NCBI GenBank assembly: GCA_023264735.1 | Contig: JAHFVD010000079.1 | Location: forward strand, 1 to 33,160 | Length of the DNA stretch: 33,160 nt | Direction: 5' to 3' | DNA from: Mycobacterium sp. | Lineage (GTDB): Bacteria > Actinomycetota > Actinomycetes > Mycobacteriales > Mycobacteriaceae | In this document: piece after piece, positions 16,180 through 23,548 of the stretch | Numbering within the stretch: position 1 is the first letter of the stretch | Layout of the letters: every line of letters starts with the position of its first letter | Notes under the pieces: model-generated | Told to the model about the DNA's origin: nothing | Database searches by the model: none | What the model saw: only the letters and a program-made list of their open reading frames with translations | Program-made: the position numbers and the translations under genes

Positions 16180-16977
16180 ATGAGTCCGGAATTTCACGGG
16201 TTGACGGTGACGGACCGCGGGGCAGGGGTACACGAGATCACGCTGACCCGCCCCGAACTGCGCAACCGTTTCGACAACGCACTCCAGATCGAGCTCGCCA
16301 CCGTACTTCGCCGCCTGGGCGACGACGATGCCGTACGCGCGATCGTGCTGGCGTCCACCGGGTCGGCGTTCTCCGCGGGCGGCGACTTCGCCCTGATGCA
16401 AGCCGCACATGACGACGAAACAGTGCGCCGCGACACGGTAGCCGCAGGCCGGGATCTGTTGCACGCGTTCCTCGATCTGCGCCAGCCGGTCGTGGTCGCG
16501 GTCCAGGGCGCGGCGATCGGCCTTGGTGCGACGGTCGCGTTGATGTGCGATGTCGTTGTCGCCGCCAGGCGCGCGAAGCTTGCCGACACACACGTGCAGA
16601 TCGGCCTGGTGGCCGGCGACGGCGGTTGTCTGGTGTGGCCACACGCGGTCGGAATGCTCCGCGCCAGAAGGTATCTGCTCACCGGCGATGCGCTCGATGC
16701 CGAAACCGCCCATCAGATGGGCATTGTCACCGATCTGGTCGACGAGCCCGATCAAGCCCTGCCCTGCGCGCGGGCGATCGCCGAACGTATCGCCGCGCTT
16801 CCGCCAATGGCTGTGCAGGGCACCAAGAAAGCACTCAACCATCTGATGAAGCAGCGGGCGGACGAAGTCGTGGATCTGGCGTTCGCGCTTGAGGATCAAA
16901 CGCTGGTCAGCAGCGATCTGCTGGAGGGTATTGCCGCATTCCAGGAGGGCAGGCCTGCTTCGTTCACCGGCCGCTGA
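16180..16977 (+). CDS. Crotonase-family protein lacking both catalytic glutamates
   Basis: A 265-residue member of the enoyl-CoA hydratase/isomerase superfamily. The oxyanion-hole regions AFSAGGDF and AAIGLGATVA are recognisable. The two Glu residues that activate water in classical hydratases (144 and 164 in the rat enzyme) are replaced by Thr118 and His138, exactly 20 residues apart. Hydration by the standard mechanism is therefore unlikely; isomerisation, retro-Claisen or thioester chemistry, or a role as an assembly partner are open options. ATG 16180 has GGAAGGG upstream; an ATG at 16141 lies inside the dyad and is rejected. The 3' end overlaps the convergent acyl-CoA dehydrogenase gene by 14 bases. 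Confidence 0.92.
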   Translation: MSPEFHGLTVTDRGAGVHEITLTRPELRNRFDNALQIELATVLRRLGDDDAVRAIVLASTGSAFSAGGDFALMQAAHDDETVRRDTVAAGRDLLHAFLDLRQPVVVAVQGAAIGLGATVALMCDVVVAARRAKLADTHVQIGLVAGDGGCLVWPHAVGMLRARRYLLTGDALDAETAHQMGIVTDLVDEPDQALPCARAIAERIAALPPMAVQGTKKALNHLMKQRADEVVDLAFALEDQTLVSSDLLEGIAAFQEGRPASFTGR

Positions 16978-18010
16978 ACAGTCCAGCCGCCACAACGCGG
17001 CGTGAGTCGGAGAACCGCTGTGCGGCGGTGGCCAGGAATCGCGTATCGGCGAACGCCTGCGCGATCGGGTACTCCCGCATGTATCCGTATCCACCGTGCA
17101 ACTGCAGGCTCTGATCGGCGGCCCGGCCGGCCAGCCGGATCGCCACGTCGCGTGCGGCAGCGGCATCGGTGACGTCGAGGACGGAAGCTGACCTGACGGT
17201 CAGGCACTGGTCGACATACGTTGTGACCGAGCGAAGTTCGGCCGCGATCTCGGCCAGGCGCATCTGGGTGTTTTCGAATTCGGCCAACGGCTTGCCGAAT
17301 ACGCGGCGGTTCTCGGCGTAGTGGATTGCCAGTTCTGTCGACCGGTGCGCGGCGGCACGCGCCACCACGGCGATCCACAGGTCGATGTCGCGCCCAACCA
17401 GCTCGCCGGCCCCGGGCAGCGGGGTCAGGATGTCCGGGTTGGTCGACGTGATCACGAGATCGGCGCAGCCGGCTTCGGGTGCGGTCAGAGTGGCCGGCGA
17501 CGGGATCGTGGCAGTTCCCGCGGCGGTCACGCGCAACAGGTCCACGCCATCGCCGCCGGTCAGCAGGACGATGTCGGCGAGCCGCGCACCGGGCACCGCA
17601 CGCCCGTCGCCGCCGCCCGCCGCCACGCCGATGATCTCGCCCGATGCGAGCCCGGGCAGGAGCCCTTGCCGGATTTCCGGTGCGCCATGCTCGAGCAGCT
17701 GCGGTATCACCACACCCGCGTGCAGCGCCCACAGCAGGGCCAAGCCGACCGATCCGGCGTTTACGGTCTCTTCGATCAATGCGGCGAGGAACCGGTAGTC
17801 GCCGACGTCGCCGCCGCCGAATTCCTCTGGTACGCAGGTGCCGAGGAAACCGTGCGAGCCGGCTGCCGCGAACACCGCCCGTGAGACCCCGCCGTCGCGC
17901 CGCCAGTCGTCCAGGTGCGGTACCACCTCGCCGGCAATGAACCGGCGCGCGCTCTCCCGAAAGGCCGCATGGTCGGACGTCGGGTCCGACCGCCGTGCCA
18001 GTGTCGTCAC
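16964..18010 (-). CDS. Degenerate acyl-CoA-dehydrogenase-like protein
   Basis: A 348-residue protein with the acyl-CoA dehydrogenase fold. The N-terminal helical domain (VPEEFGGGDVGDYRFLAALIEE) and the C-terminal part (NRRVFGKPLAEFENTQ, LQLHGGYGYMREYP) are clear. The middle is not normal: the flavin motif T/SEPxxGSD is replaced by GVAAGGGDGRAVPG. Neither catalytic Glu position is kept; the C-terminal loop reads TRFLATAAQ instead of IYEGT. It could be the non-catalytic half of a heteromeric dehydrogenase or an inactive acyl-CoA binder. The start is GTG 18010, overlapping the thiolase stop as GTGA. It is the last gene of the SnoaL-thiolase operon. Confidence 0.9.
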   Translation of the reverse strand: MTTLARRSDPTSDHAAFRESARRFIAGEVVPHLDDWRRDGGVSRAVFAAAGSHGFLGTCVPEEFGGGDVGDYRFLAALIEETVNAGSVGLALLWALHAGVVIPQLLEHGAPEIRQGLLPGLASGEIIGVAAGGGDGRAVPGARLADIVLLTGGDGVDLLRVTAAGTATIPSPATLTAPEAGCADLVITSTNPDILTPLPGAGELVGRDIDLWIAVVARAAAHRSTELAIHYAENRRVFGKPLAEFENTQMRLAEIAAELRSVTTYVDQCLTVRSASVLDVTDAAAARDVAIRLAGRAADQSLQLHGGYGYMREYPIAQAFADTRFLATAAQRFSDSRRVVAAGLFSGR

Positions 18011-19197
18011 AGTCGTTCGATCACCGTGGCGTTGGCCATCCCGCCGGCTTCGCACATCGACTGCAGCCCGTACCGCCCGCCGGAGCTCTCCAGCGAGTAG
18101 AGCATGGTCGTCAACAGCCTGGCGCCGGACGCACCGAGCGGGTGGCCGAGGGCGATCGCTCCGCCACGGGGATTGAGCTTGTCGGGGTCGGCACCGAAGT
18201 GCTGTGCCCAGGCCAGCGGCACCGGCGCGAACGCCTCGTTGATCTCGTAGTGATCGATCTCGTCGATGGTCAAACCGGTACGGCGGAGCACTTTCTCGGT
18301 GGCAGGCAGGGGACCGGTCAGCATCGTCAGCGGGTCGTCGCCGGCCAGCCCGAAGCCATGGAACCGGGCCCGGGGAACCAGGCCGAGCCGCTCGGCGGTG
18401 TCATCGGACATGATGAGTACCGCCGCCGCGCCATCAGCCAGCTGGGACGAATTGCCAGCCGTGATCGACCATTCGGTGATCTCCGGGAAGCGTGCTGCCA
18501 TGTCCTCCGAGTAGAACGAGGACTTCAGGGCGTTCAGGCCATCGACCGTGGTGGCCGGCCGAATGGTTTCGTCGACGTTCACCACACCGTCGGGCGTCGT
18601 GATACCGACGATCTCGGCGCTGAAATCGGTGGCCGCGGCGTTGCGGTGCGAGCGGGCCGAGAACTCGTTGAGTGCGTCGCGGTCCAGCTTCCATCGCGCC
18701 GCGATCAGTTCGGCCGAAACACCCTGCGGGATAAGCCCGGGAGCGTACCGATCGGCGACGGACGGGCCATAGGGGTCCATGCCGATGCGGGCGGTGAACA
18801 TCGGGATTCGGCTCATCGACTCCACCCCGGCCGCGATCACAATGTCGCAGGCACCCGCGATGACCGCCTGAGCGGCGAAGTCAGCCGCCTGCTGACTCGA
18901 ACCGCAGGCTCGGTGGACGGCGACCGACGGCACCGTCTCGGGCAACCCGGCCGCCAGCCAGGCCCACCGGCCGACCGGACCGGACTGTTCGCCGACCTGG
19001 CTGACGCATCCTGCGATGACGTCGTCGACGGTCGCCGGATCGAGCCCGGTGCGCTCGATGAGCGCCTTGATGACCTGTCCGAGCAGCTCGACCGGGTGAA
19101 CACCGGAGAGCGCGCCGCCGGGTTTACCGTCCTTGGGTGCCTTTCCCTTTCCCATCGGGGAGCGGACGGCGTCGATGATGACGGCTTGTCGGGTCAT
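18007..19197 (-). CDS. Acetyl-CoA acetyltransferase (thiolase)
   Basis: A 396-residue thiolase, the last step of a beta-oxidation round: cleavage of a 3-ketoacyl-CoA by CoA. The nucleophile is Cys98 in HRACGSSQQA; NEAFAPVPLAW, GHPLGASG (His352) and CEAGGMANA (Cys382) complete the active site. Length and motifs are those of the degradative FadA group, to which the mycobacterial steroid thiolases also belong. The ATG at 19197 has GAAGGAG upstream. It lies 28 bases after the SnoaL-like gene and overlaps the degenerate dehydrogenase by four bases, so the three form one operon. Confidence 0.96.
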   Translation of the reverse strand: MTRQAVIIDAVRSPMGKGKAPKDGKPGGALSGVHPVELLGQVIKALIERTGLDPATVDDVIAGCVSQVGEQSGPVGRWAWLAAGLPETVPSVAVHRACGSSQQAADFAAQAVIAGACDIVIAAGVESMSRIPMFTARIGMDPYGPSVADRYAPGLIPQGVSAELIAARWKLDRDALNEFSARSHRNAAATDFSAEIVGITTPDGVVNVDETIRPATTVDGLNALKSSFYSEDMAARFPEITEWSITAGNSSQLADGAAAVLIMSDDTAERLGLVPRARFHGFGLAGDDPLTMLTGPLPATEKVLRRTGLTIDEIDHYEINEAFAPVPLAWAQHFGADPDKLNPRGGAIALGHPLGASGARLLTTMLYSLESSGGRYGLQSMCEAGGMANATVIERL

Positions 19198-19225
19198 GGT
19201 TTCTCCTTCGGATCAGTGCGGCCGG

Positions 19226-19651
19226 TCAGGCAGGTTGGGGTGTCGAGATCGCGTCGGTGTCCCAGTAGAACGCCCGGATCTCCTGCACGACACCGTCGGT
19301 GAATCGCCACAGCTCCAATGCTTGATTGGGCACGGGGGCAGTGCTTCCCGGCTGCAGCCAGTCGAAGGTGATCCAGGCGACCACCTCGTCGCCGTCACCG
19401 ATGGTGCTGACCAGCCGGAGGTTCTTGGCACCGGCGGGGGCATCGGGATTCGCCGATGCGGTGAACACCGCGCGCACGCGCCGGACACCCTCCAGCCGAC
19501 CACCGTGCGGCAGCGACTTGGGCCATTCGACGGCGGCATTCTCGGCGAATCGGGTCTCGATGGTGCGCACGATCGTTTCCGTATCGCCGGCCGATAGCGC
19601 CTGGTAGAAATCGGCGACGAGTTGGCGCGGGCTGGCGGCTGGTTCAGGCAT
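19226..19651 (-). CDS. SnoaL-like / NTF2-fold protein
   Basis: A small protein of 141 residues with the cone-shaped NTF2 fold pattern: an N-terminal helix (RQLVADFYQALSAGD), FAENAAVEWP, and a C-terminal strand pair with the aromatic-rich ELWRFTDGVVQEIRAFYWDT. The superfamily includes SnoaL polyketide cyclases, ketosteroid isomerase and limonene epoxide hydrolase; the catalytic residues of none can be assigned with confidence. It probably acts on a cyclic intermediate or as an isomerase or hydratase. It is the first gene of the thiolase operon, 32 bases from a copy of the shared dyad. Confidence 0.88.
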   Translation of the reverse strand: MPEPAASPRQLVADFYQALSAGDTETIVRTIETRFAENAAVEWPKSLPHGGRLEGVRRVRAVFTASANPDAPAGAKNLRLVSTIGDGDEVVAWITFDWLQPGSTAPVPNQALELWRFTDGVVQEIRAFYWDTDAISTPQPA

Positions 19652-19683
19652 GGAAGATCCCTCGTGGTGTGTGCGATGCGATT

Positions 19684-19704
19684 TTAGAACATTAGCGTCT
19701 CAGT
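19684..19704. promoter_or_regulatory. Shared 21-bp dyad, copy 6 (partial)
   Basis: Read on the minus strand, the half-sites are ACTGAG and TTCTAA with 9 bp between (acgctaatg), close to the copy before the monooxygenase. It lies in the 72-base gap upstream of the SnoaL-like gene. Confidence 0.6.
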
Positions 19705-19723
19705 AATCGAAGGGCAATGCGGC

Positions 19724-20197
19724 TCAGTCCAGCCGAACGGCCGAGGAGCCCCCGGCGACCATCGTTCCCTGGCTGGTCGCGCACCGATTGCCATGCGCGT
19801 CCTCGACCACCACCTCGATGAACTTCATTCGTCGTCCACCGCCCAGTGGGCTGGCCCGGAGCAACAGCGGTGCCAGCGCCGGCCGGTGGTACTGGATGTG
19901 CAGCGATCCGGTGGCCGGAAGCTGGCCGGGGTCGCTGATCCGCATGGCCATCGCGCCCATCACCTGATCGGCCGCCGCGACGACGATGCCGCCGTTGACC
20001 GCACCGTTGGGGTTGGGCGTCAGCGCCGGTCGCGCCATGCGAAACAGCGCGACATCGCGGGTCAACTCCTCGCACTGCAGGCCGAGATCCTGGCAGAACG
20101 GCAGCGAGTTGGCCCAGGACAGCCAATCCGCGTCGGTGTCGCCGGCGGGCAGCCACCAGGGGTCGCGGGGATCATGGCGGTCGGAGCGTGCGGACAT
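19724..20197 (-). CDS. PaaI-like hotdog-fold thioesterase
   Basis: A 157-residue hotdog protein. The central segment NPNGAVNGGIVVAAADQVMG corresponds to the active-site helix of PaaI/YbgC-type acyl-CoA thioesterases, with Asn in place of the His of the common HGG. The later strand SLHIQYHRPALAPLLLRA and the final CATSQGTMV also fit. It probably hydrolyses stalled acyl-CoA intermediates and frees CoA. It is divergent from the SDR gene at 20330 and shares its 132-base promoter region, which holds both the 21-bp dyad and the AACGATCGTT palindrome. Confidence 0.9.
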   Translation of the reverse strand: MSARSDRHDPRDPWWLPAGDTDADWLSWANSLPFCQDLGLQCEELTRDVALFRMARPALTPNPNGAVNGGIVVAAADQVMGAMAMRISDPGQLPATGSLHIQYHRPALAPLLLRASPLGGGRRMKFIEVVVEDAHGNRCATSQGTMVAGGSSAVRLD

Positions 20198-20218
20198 GAC
20201 CTCAGGTTAGCCGCCAAG

Positions 20219-20231
20219 ATAACGATCGTTT
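20219..20231. promoter_or_regulatory. AACGATCGTT palindrome, second copy
   Basis: The 13 bases are the exact reverse complement of 13516-13528 and contain the same 10-bp palindrome. They lie 22 bases upstream of the thioesterase start. This could be an operator of a second regulator of the cluster. Confidence 0.35.
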
Positions 20232-20281
20232 CCACGAAGACTCACTTGTGAGCGTTGACACAGATCGCACCATTGAGTAAT

Positions 20282-20302
20282 TATGAGACAAGACGACTTA
20301 AA
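20282..20302. promoter_or_regulatory. Shared 21-bp dyad, copy 7, divergent promoter
   Basis: Half-sites TATGAG and CTTAAA are separated by 9 bp (acaagacga). It lies 27 bases before the SDR start at 20330 and 84 bases from the divergent thioesterase start. An extra TTGAG occurs at 20273-20277. Confidence 0.72.
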
Positions 20303-20329
20303 AATAGACCGTAGCAAGGAGATCGAGAC

Positions 20330-21160
20330 ATGGGGCTGGCCGACGGAAAGGTCGCATTCATCTCTGGGGTGGCGCGTGGGCAGGGACGTTCCCACGCCGT
20401 CCGCCTCGCCGAAGAGGGTGCCGACATCATTGGATTCGACATCTGCGCTGACGACGACGCCGTGGAATACCCGCTGGCGAGTCCGGCTGATCTCGACGAG
20501 ACCAGGGCGCTCATCGAAAAGTTCGGCCGCACAGCGATCTTGGAGGTCGCCGATGTCCGCGATTACGACGCTGTCAAGAACGTCGTCGACTCCGGTGTCG
20601 CGCAACTCGGCCGACTCGACATTGTCCTTGCCAACGCGGGCGTCATGGCGATCACGGGTGAGCATCGGCTGCGCCGTGCCGCCTGGGATGTCGGTATCGA
20701 TGTGATGCTCAACGGCGTCTACAACACCGTCGAAGCCTCGATCCCGCATTTGCGTGCCGGCGGGCGCGGCGGCTCGATCGTGATCACCAGCTCGACCGCC
20801 GGTCTGACCGGCGGGCTCTCCGACGGCTCGCCCGGCATTCAGGGCTACATCGCCGCCAAGCACGGTGTGGTCGGCCTGATGCGCGGCTGGTCGAATGTGC
20901 TTGCCAAAGACGGGATCCGGGTCAACACGGTGCACCCGACCGGGGTGAACTCGCCGATGGTGGCCAATGAGGCATTCGCGCGATTCGTGCAGGAATATCC
21001 CGAAGTGGCGGCCATCATGCAGAATCCGTTCCCGCTGCCCAATGGGCTCCTGGAGCCCGAGGATGTCACCAACTCGATCCTGCACCTGGTCTCCGACGCC
21101 GGTCAGTACATCACCGGCACCGAGTTCCGCGTCGACGCCGGGTTCTCCAGCCGGGCCTGA
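20330..21160 (+). CDS. Mycofactocin-coupled-type short-chain dehydrogenase
   Basis: A 276-residue SDR that should oxidise a secondary alcohol. The N-terminal motif GVARGQGRSHA (13-23), followed by LAEEGADIIGFDIC, and the insertion with PLASPADLDETRALIEKFGR are hallmarks of the SDR group that depends on mycofactocin. In that group NAD stays bound and electrons pass to the redox cofactor mycofactocin. The catalytic Tyr173 and Lys177 (YIAAK) and Ser154/155 are present. The ATG at 20330 has AAGGAG upstream. It is first in an operon with a second SDR and a crotonase. A likely substrate is the alcohol made by the P450, turned into the ketone for the Baeyer-Villiger enzyme; this is inference. No mycofactocin synthesis genes are in the window. 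Confidence 0.94.
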   Translation: MGLADGKVAFISGVARGQGRSHAVRLAEEGADIIGFDICADDDAVEYPLASPADLDETRALIEKFGRTAILEVADVRDYDAVKNVVDSGVAQLGRLDIVLANAGVMAITGEHRLRRAAWDVGIDVMLNGVYNTVEASIPHLRAGGRGGSIVITSSTAGLTGGLSDGSPGIQGYIAAKHGVVGLMRGWSNVLAKDGIRVNTVHPTGVNSPMVANEAFARFVQEYPEVAAIMQNPFPLPNGLLEPEDVTNSILHLVSDAGQYITGTEFRVDAGFSSRA

Positions 21161-21176
21161 ACACCGCCACGATCTC

Positions 21177-21209
21177 CGCCGATCCGGTAGAAACACTGCC
21201 GGATCGGCG
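21177..21209 (+). terminator. Strong hairpin between two SDR genes
   Basis: CGCCGATCCGG (21177-21187) and CCGGATCGGCG (21199-21209) form a perfect 11-bp GC-rich stem with an 11-base loop. No T-run follows, as is common in actinobacterial terminators. Because the genes on both sides run the same way, it may be a terminator, an attenuator or an mRNA processing or stability element. Confidence 0.5.
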
Positions 21210-21250
21210 TGTCGTTGCGGGCGGCTCAATCACAGTGAAAGGCACACAGC

Positions 21251-22015
21251 ATGAACATTGACGGCGCATCTGCGGTCGTGACGGGCGGGGCGTCGGGCCT
21301 GGGCCTGGCCACCGTCAAACGACTCCTCGATCACGGTGCACATGTCGTGATCGCGGACCTGCCGACCTCGGCGGGGGAGTCGGTCGCCGCCGAGCTCGGG
21401 CCGCGCGTCCAGTTCGCCGCCGCCGACGTCCGCAGCACGGACGAGGTCAGCGCGGCGCTGGATCTCGCCGCGCAAGCGGGACCGGTTCGCGCGGTGGTGC
21501 ACTGCGCCGGGCGCGGTGGGCCGGTCCGGGTCGTCGACAAGAACGGCGAACCCGGTTCGCTCGAGCTCTACACCGAGATCGTGACCACGAACCTGATCGG
21601 ATCGTTCAACGTGCTTCGGCTGGCGGCAGCGCGGATGGTCGGCAATGAACCCCTCGATGGTGACCGCGGGGTCGTGATCCTCACCGCATCGGTGGCAGCG
21701 TTCGAAGGCCAGATCGGCCAGATTCCCTATGCCTCGTCAAAGGCGGGTGTGGTCGGAATGACGATCGTCGCCGCGCGTGACCTGGCAGGCAAGCAGATCC
21801 GGGTGAACACCATCGCCCCGGGCACGTTCGACACCCCGTTGTTGGCCCGGTTGTCCGAAGAGGTGCGGAACTCGCTTGCCGCGACCGTCCCGCACCCCAG
21901 CCGGCTCGGTGATCCCGCTGAGTATGCGCACCTGGCGCTGGCGATCATCGAGAACGGCATGCTCAACGGTGAGACCATCCGGCTGGACGGGGCGATCCGG
22001 ATGGCGCCCCGATGA
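21251..22015 (+). CDS. Short-chain dehydrogenase, 3-hydroxyacyl-CoA dehydrogenase (type 2-like)
   Basis: A 254-residue classical SDR. TGGASGLG (11-18) binds NAD, Ser147 with Tyr160 and Lys164 (YASSK) are catalytic, and NTIAPGTFDTPLL is close to the matching segment of type 2 3-hydroxyacyl-CoA dehydrogenases (HSD17B10 group). In a beta-oxidation context it would oxidise the 3-hydroxyacyl-CoA made by a hydratase to the 3-keto form for the thiolase. Its stop overlaps the start of the crotonase gene by ATGA, so the two are translationally coupled, as expected for consecutive steps. A hairpin separates it from the SDR gene upstream. Confidence 0.94.
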   Translation: MNIDGASAVVTGGASGLGLATVKRLLDHGAHVVIADLPTSAGESVAAELGPRVQFAAADVRSTDEVSAALDLAAQAGPVRAVVHCAGRGGPVRVVDKNGEPGSLELYTEIVTTNLIGSFNVLRLAAARMVGNEPLDGDRGVVILTASVAAFEGQIGQIPYASSKAGVVGMTIVAARDLAGKQIRVNTIAPGTFDTPLLARLSEEVRNSLAATVPHPSRLGDPAEYAHLALAIIENGMLNGETIRLDGAIRMAPR

Positions 22016-22773
22016 ATGTCGAGATCGACATCCTCGACAACGTCGGCGTTCTTGCGATCAACCGGCCCGCCGTACGCAATGCGATCGACCTGCCCACGGC
22101 CGAGGAAATCGCCACCGCACTCGACGATTTCGAAGCCCGGTCGGAGATCCGCGCGATCGTCATCACCGGGCTGGGCGGCTTCTTCAGTGCGGGGATGGAC
22201 CTCAAGGCGCTGACCGCGACCAACCAGCGGCCCATCACGGCTTCCCGGGGTGCCTTCGGGGTGGTCGAGCGGCCGCCGACCAAACCGACGATCGCCGCGG
22301 TCGAGGGGGCCGCGCTCGGCGGTGGTCTGGAGATCGCGATGGCGGCCGACGTCATCGTCGTCGCCGAGAACGCCAGGCTCGGCCTGCCCGAGGTCGCCCG
22401 CGGGTTGGTCGCGACGGCTGGTGGCGTACTGCGGCTGCCCAGCAGGGTGCCACGGGCGGTGGCGCTGGAGATGATCATGACGGGTGCCCCGATCTCGGCC
22501 GAGCGCGCCTATCAGGTCGGCTTGGTCAACCATGTCGTCCCCGAGGGCGCCGCGCTGACCAGGGCCGTCGAGCTCGCTCAAACCATTGCCGCCAATGCGC
22601 CGATGGCGGTGCGGGCCGCCAAGGCAGTGGCCCTCAATTCCGTGCACTGGGGTGGCTCCGATGGGTTCATGCTGCAGCGCCGGTACACCGATCCGGTGCG
22701 CGAATCGGCTGACGCTGCCGAGGGTGCTCGGGCTTTCGTGGAGAAGCGTCCGCCCATCTGGCAGGACGCCTGA
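22012..22773 (+). CDS. Enoyl-CoA hydratase with complete catalytic residues
   Basis: A 253-residue crotonase and the only one of the three in the window with both classical glutamates: Glu107 in GGGLEIAM and Glu127 in GLPEVARG, 20 residues apart as in the rat mitochondrial enzyme. The oxyanion segment FFSAGMDLKAL is present. It should add water to a 2-enoyl-CoA. It overlaps the SDR upstream by four bases and probably supplies that enzyme's substrate. It ends 69 bases before the TetR gene at 22843, which has its own copy of the dyad. Confidence 0.95.
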   Translation: MNVEIDILDNVGVLAINRPAVRNAIDLPTAEEIATALDDFEARSEIRAIVITGLGGFFSAGMDLKALTATNQRPITASRGAFGVVERPPTKPTIAAVEGAALGGGLEIAMAADVIVVAENARLGLPEVARGLVATAGGVLRLPSRVPRAVALEMIMTGAPISAERAYQVGLVNHVVPEGAALTRAVELAQTIAANAPMAVRAAKAVALNSVHWGGSDGFMLQRRYTDPVRESADAAEGARAFVEKRPPIWQDA

Positions 22774-22800
22774 GCGTACGGGTGGCCATACGTCATCTAT

Positions 22801-22821
22801 TCTGAGTTCAGGAGTCTCAGA
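22801..22821. promoter_or_regulatory. Shared 21-bp dyad, copy 8, before a TetR gene
   Basis: Half-sites TCTGAG and CTCAGA are perfectly inverted, separated by 9 bp (ttcaggagt). It ends 21 bases before the TetR start, with the ribosome site between, so binding would block its own expression. Confidence 0.75.
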
Positions 22822-22842
22822 TTAGATGCAGGAGGTCCACCC

Positions 22843-23466
22843 ATGTCGGGGCAACACCCTGAGGACACGCCTGCGGATACTCCGCGCCCCCGGGGGCGGC
22901 CCCGCACGGTGATCGACCTCGACGCGGTGGCCGACGCGGTCGCCGGACTGGTGATCGACGGAGGCGAGAAGGCGATCTCGATCGTCGGCGCGGCAGAACG
23001 ACTCGATATCTCCCGGGCCACCCTGTACCGGCTTGTTCCGACCAAAGAGGATTTGGTCGGGATCATGTTCGAACGGGCTACCCGGCAGCAGACCGAGGTT
23101 ATGTCGGAGGTGGTCGAATCCGATATACCGGTGCGGGACAGACTGATCCGGCTCATCGGTATGCAGGTGGAGGCTGCCGTGAGGATGCGTGGATACATGC
23201 CTGTCTTCTTCGGTGGCGACGGCCTGCCCGCGGAGGTTTTCCAGCGCTGGCATGCCTGGAGCCGGGAATACGAAGCGACGTGGCACGCGTGCGTCGAAGA
23301 GGCCATGGCTGAGGGTGTGCTCGAACAGGGCGATGTCGGGACCACTACTCGGCTGTTGCTCGGAATGTGCCTCTGGGTGTCCCGCTGGTTCCGCGCCGAG
23401 GACGGTATCTCCGCCGAACACATTGCGCAGGTGGCGGTATCGCTGATCCTGCCCGACGGGTCGTGA
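22843..23466 (+). CDS. TetR-family regulator, paralogue B of the cluster pair
   Basis: A 207-residue TetR-type regulator with a basic N-terminal stretch (RPRGRPR) and the helix-turn-helix LDISRATLYRLVPTKEDLVG. The ligand domain contains GYMPVFFGGDGLPAEVF and RWHAWSREYE, a near copy of the block in the TetR protein at 5100-5720. The pair also share the late segment LLGMCLWVSRWFR (LILGMIIWVSRWYR in the other). GGAGGT lies six bases before the ATG. The gene is preceded by a perfect copy of the shared dyad and is probably autoregulated. Together the two are the best candidates for the regulator of the cluster; whether they act alone, as heterodimers or on different ligands is open. Confidence 0.94.
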   Translation: MSGQHPEDTPADTPRPRGRPRTVIDLDAVADAVAGLVIDGGEKAISIVGAAERLDISRATLYRLVPTKEDLVGIMFERATRQQTEVMSEVVESDIPVRDRLIRLIGMQVEAAVRMRGYMPVFFGGDGLPAEVFQRWHAWSREYEATWHACVEEAMAEGVLEQGDVGTTTRLLLGMCLWVSRWFRAEDGISAEHIAQVAVSLILPDGS

Positions 23467-23509
23467 CGAAACCTGACCGGATTGACCATCACAACGCCCG
23501 TGACTATTA

Positions 23510-23530
23510 TTTGAGACGAGTAAACTCAAA
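23510..23530. promoter_or_regulatory. Shared 21-bp dyad, copy 9
   Basis: Half-sites TTTGAG and CTCAAA are perfectly inverted, separated by 9 bp (acgagtaaa). It ends 18 bases before the crotonase ATG and leaves little room for a normal ribosome site. Confidence 0.8.
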
Positions 23531-23548
23531 ATAGTTTGGGGTTGAGCC

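Noticed and set aside
17995..19302. A long open frame opposite the thiolase, and similar ones opposite the PucR, BVMO and aldehyde dehydrogenase genes
   Set aside because: They are antisense or shifted images of GC-rich genes, with Arg/Gly/His-rich composition, no ribosome site and no recognisable domains.
13515..20231. AACGATCGTT palindromes as KstR boxes
   Set aside because: The KstR motif has AAC and GTT separated by two bases; here the gap is four, so a different regulator is more likely.
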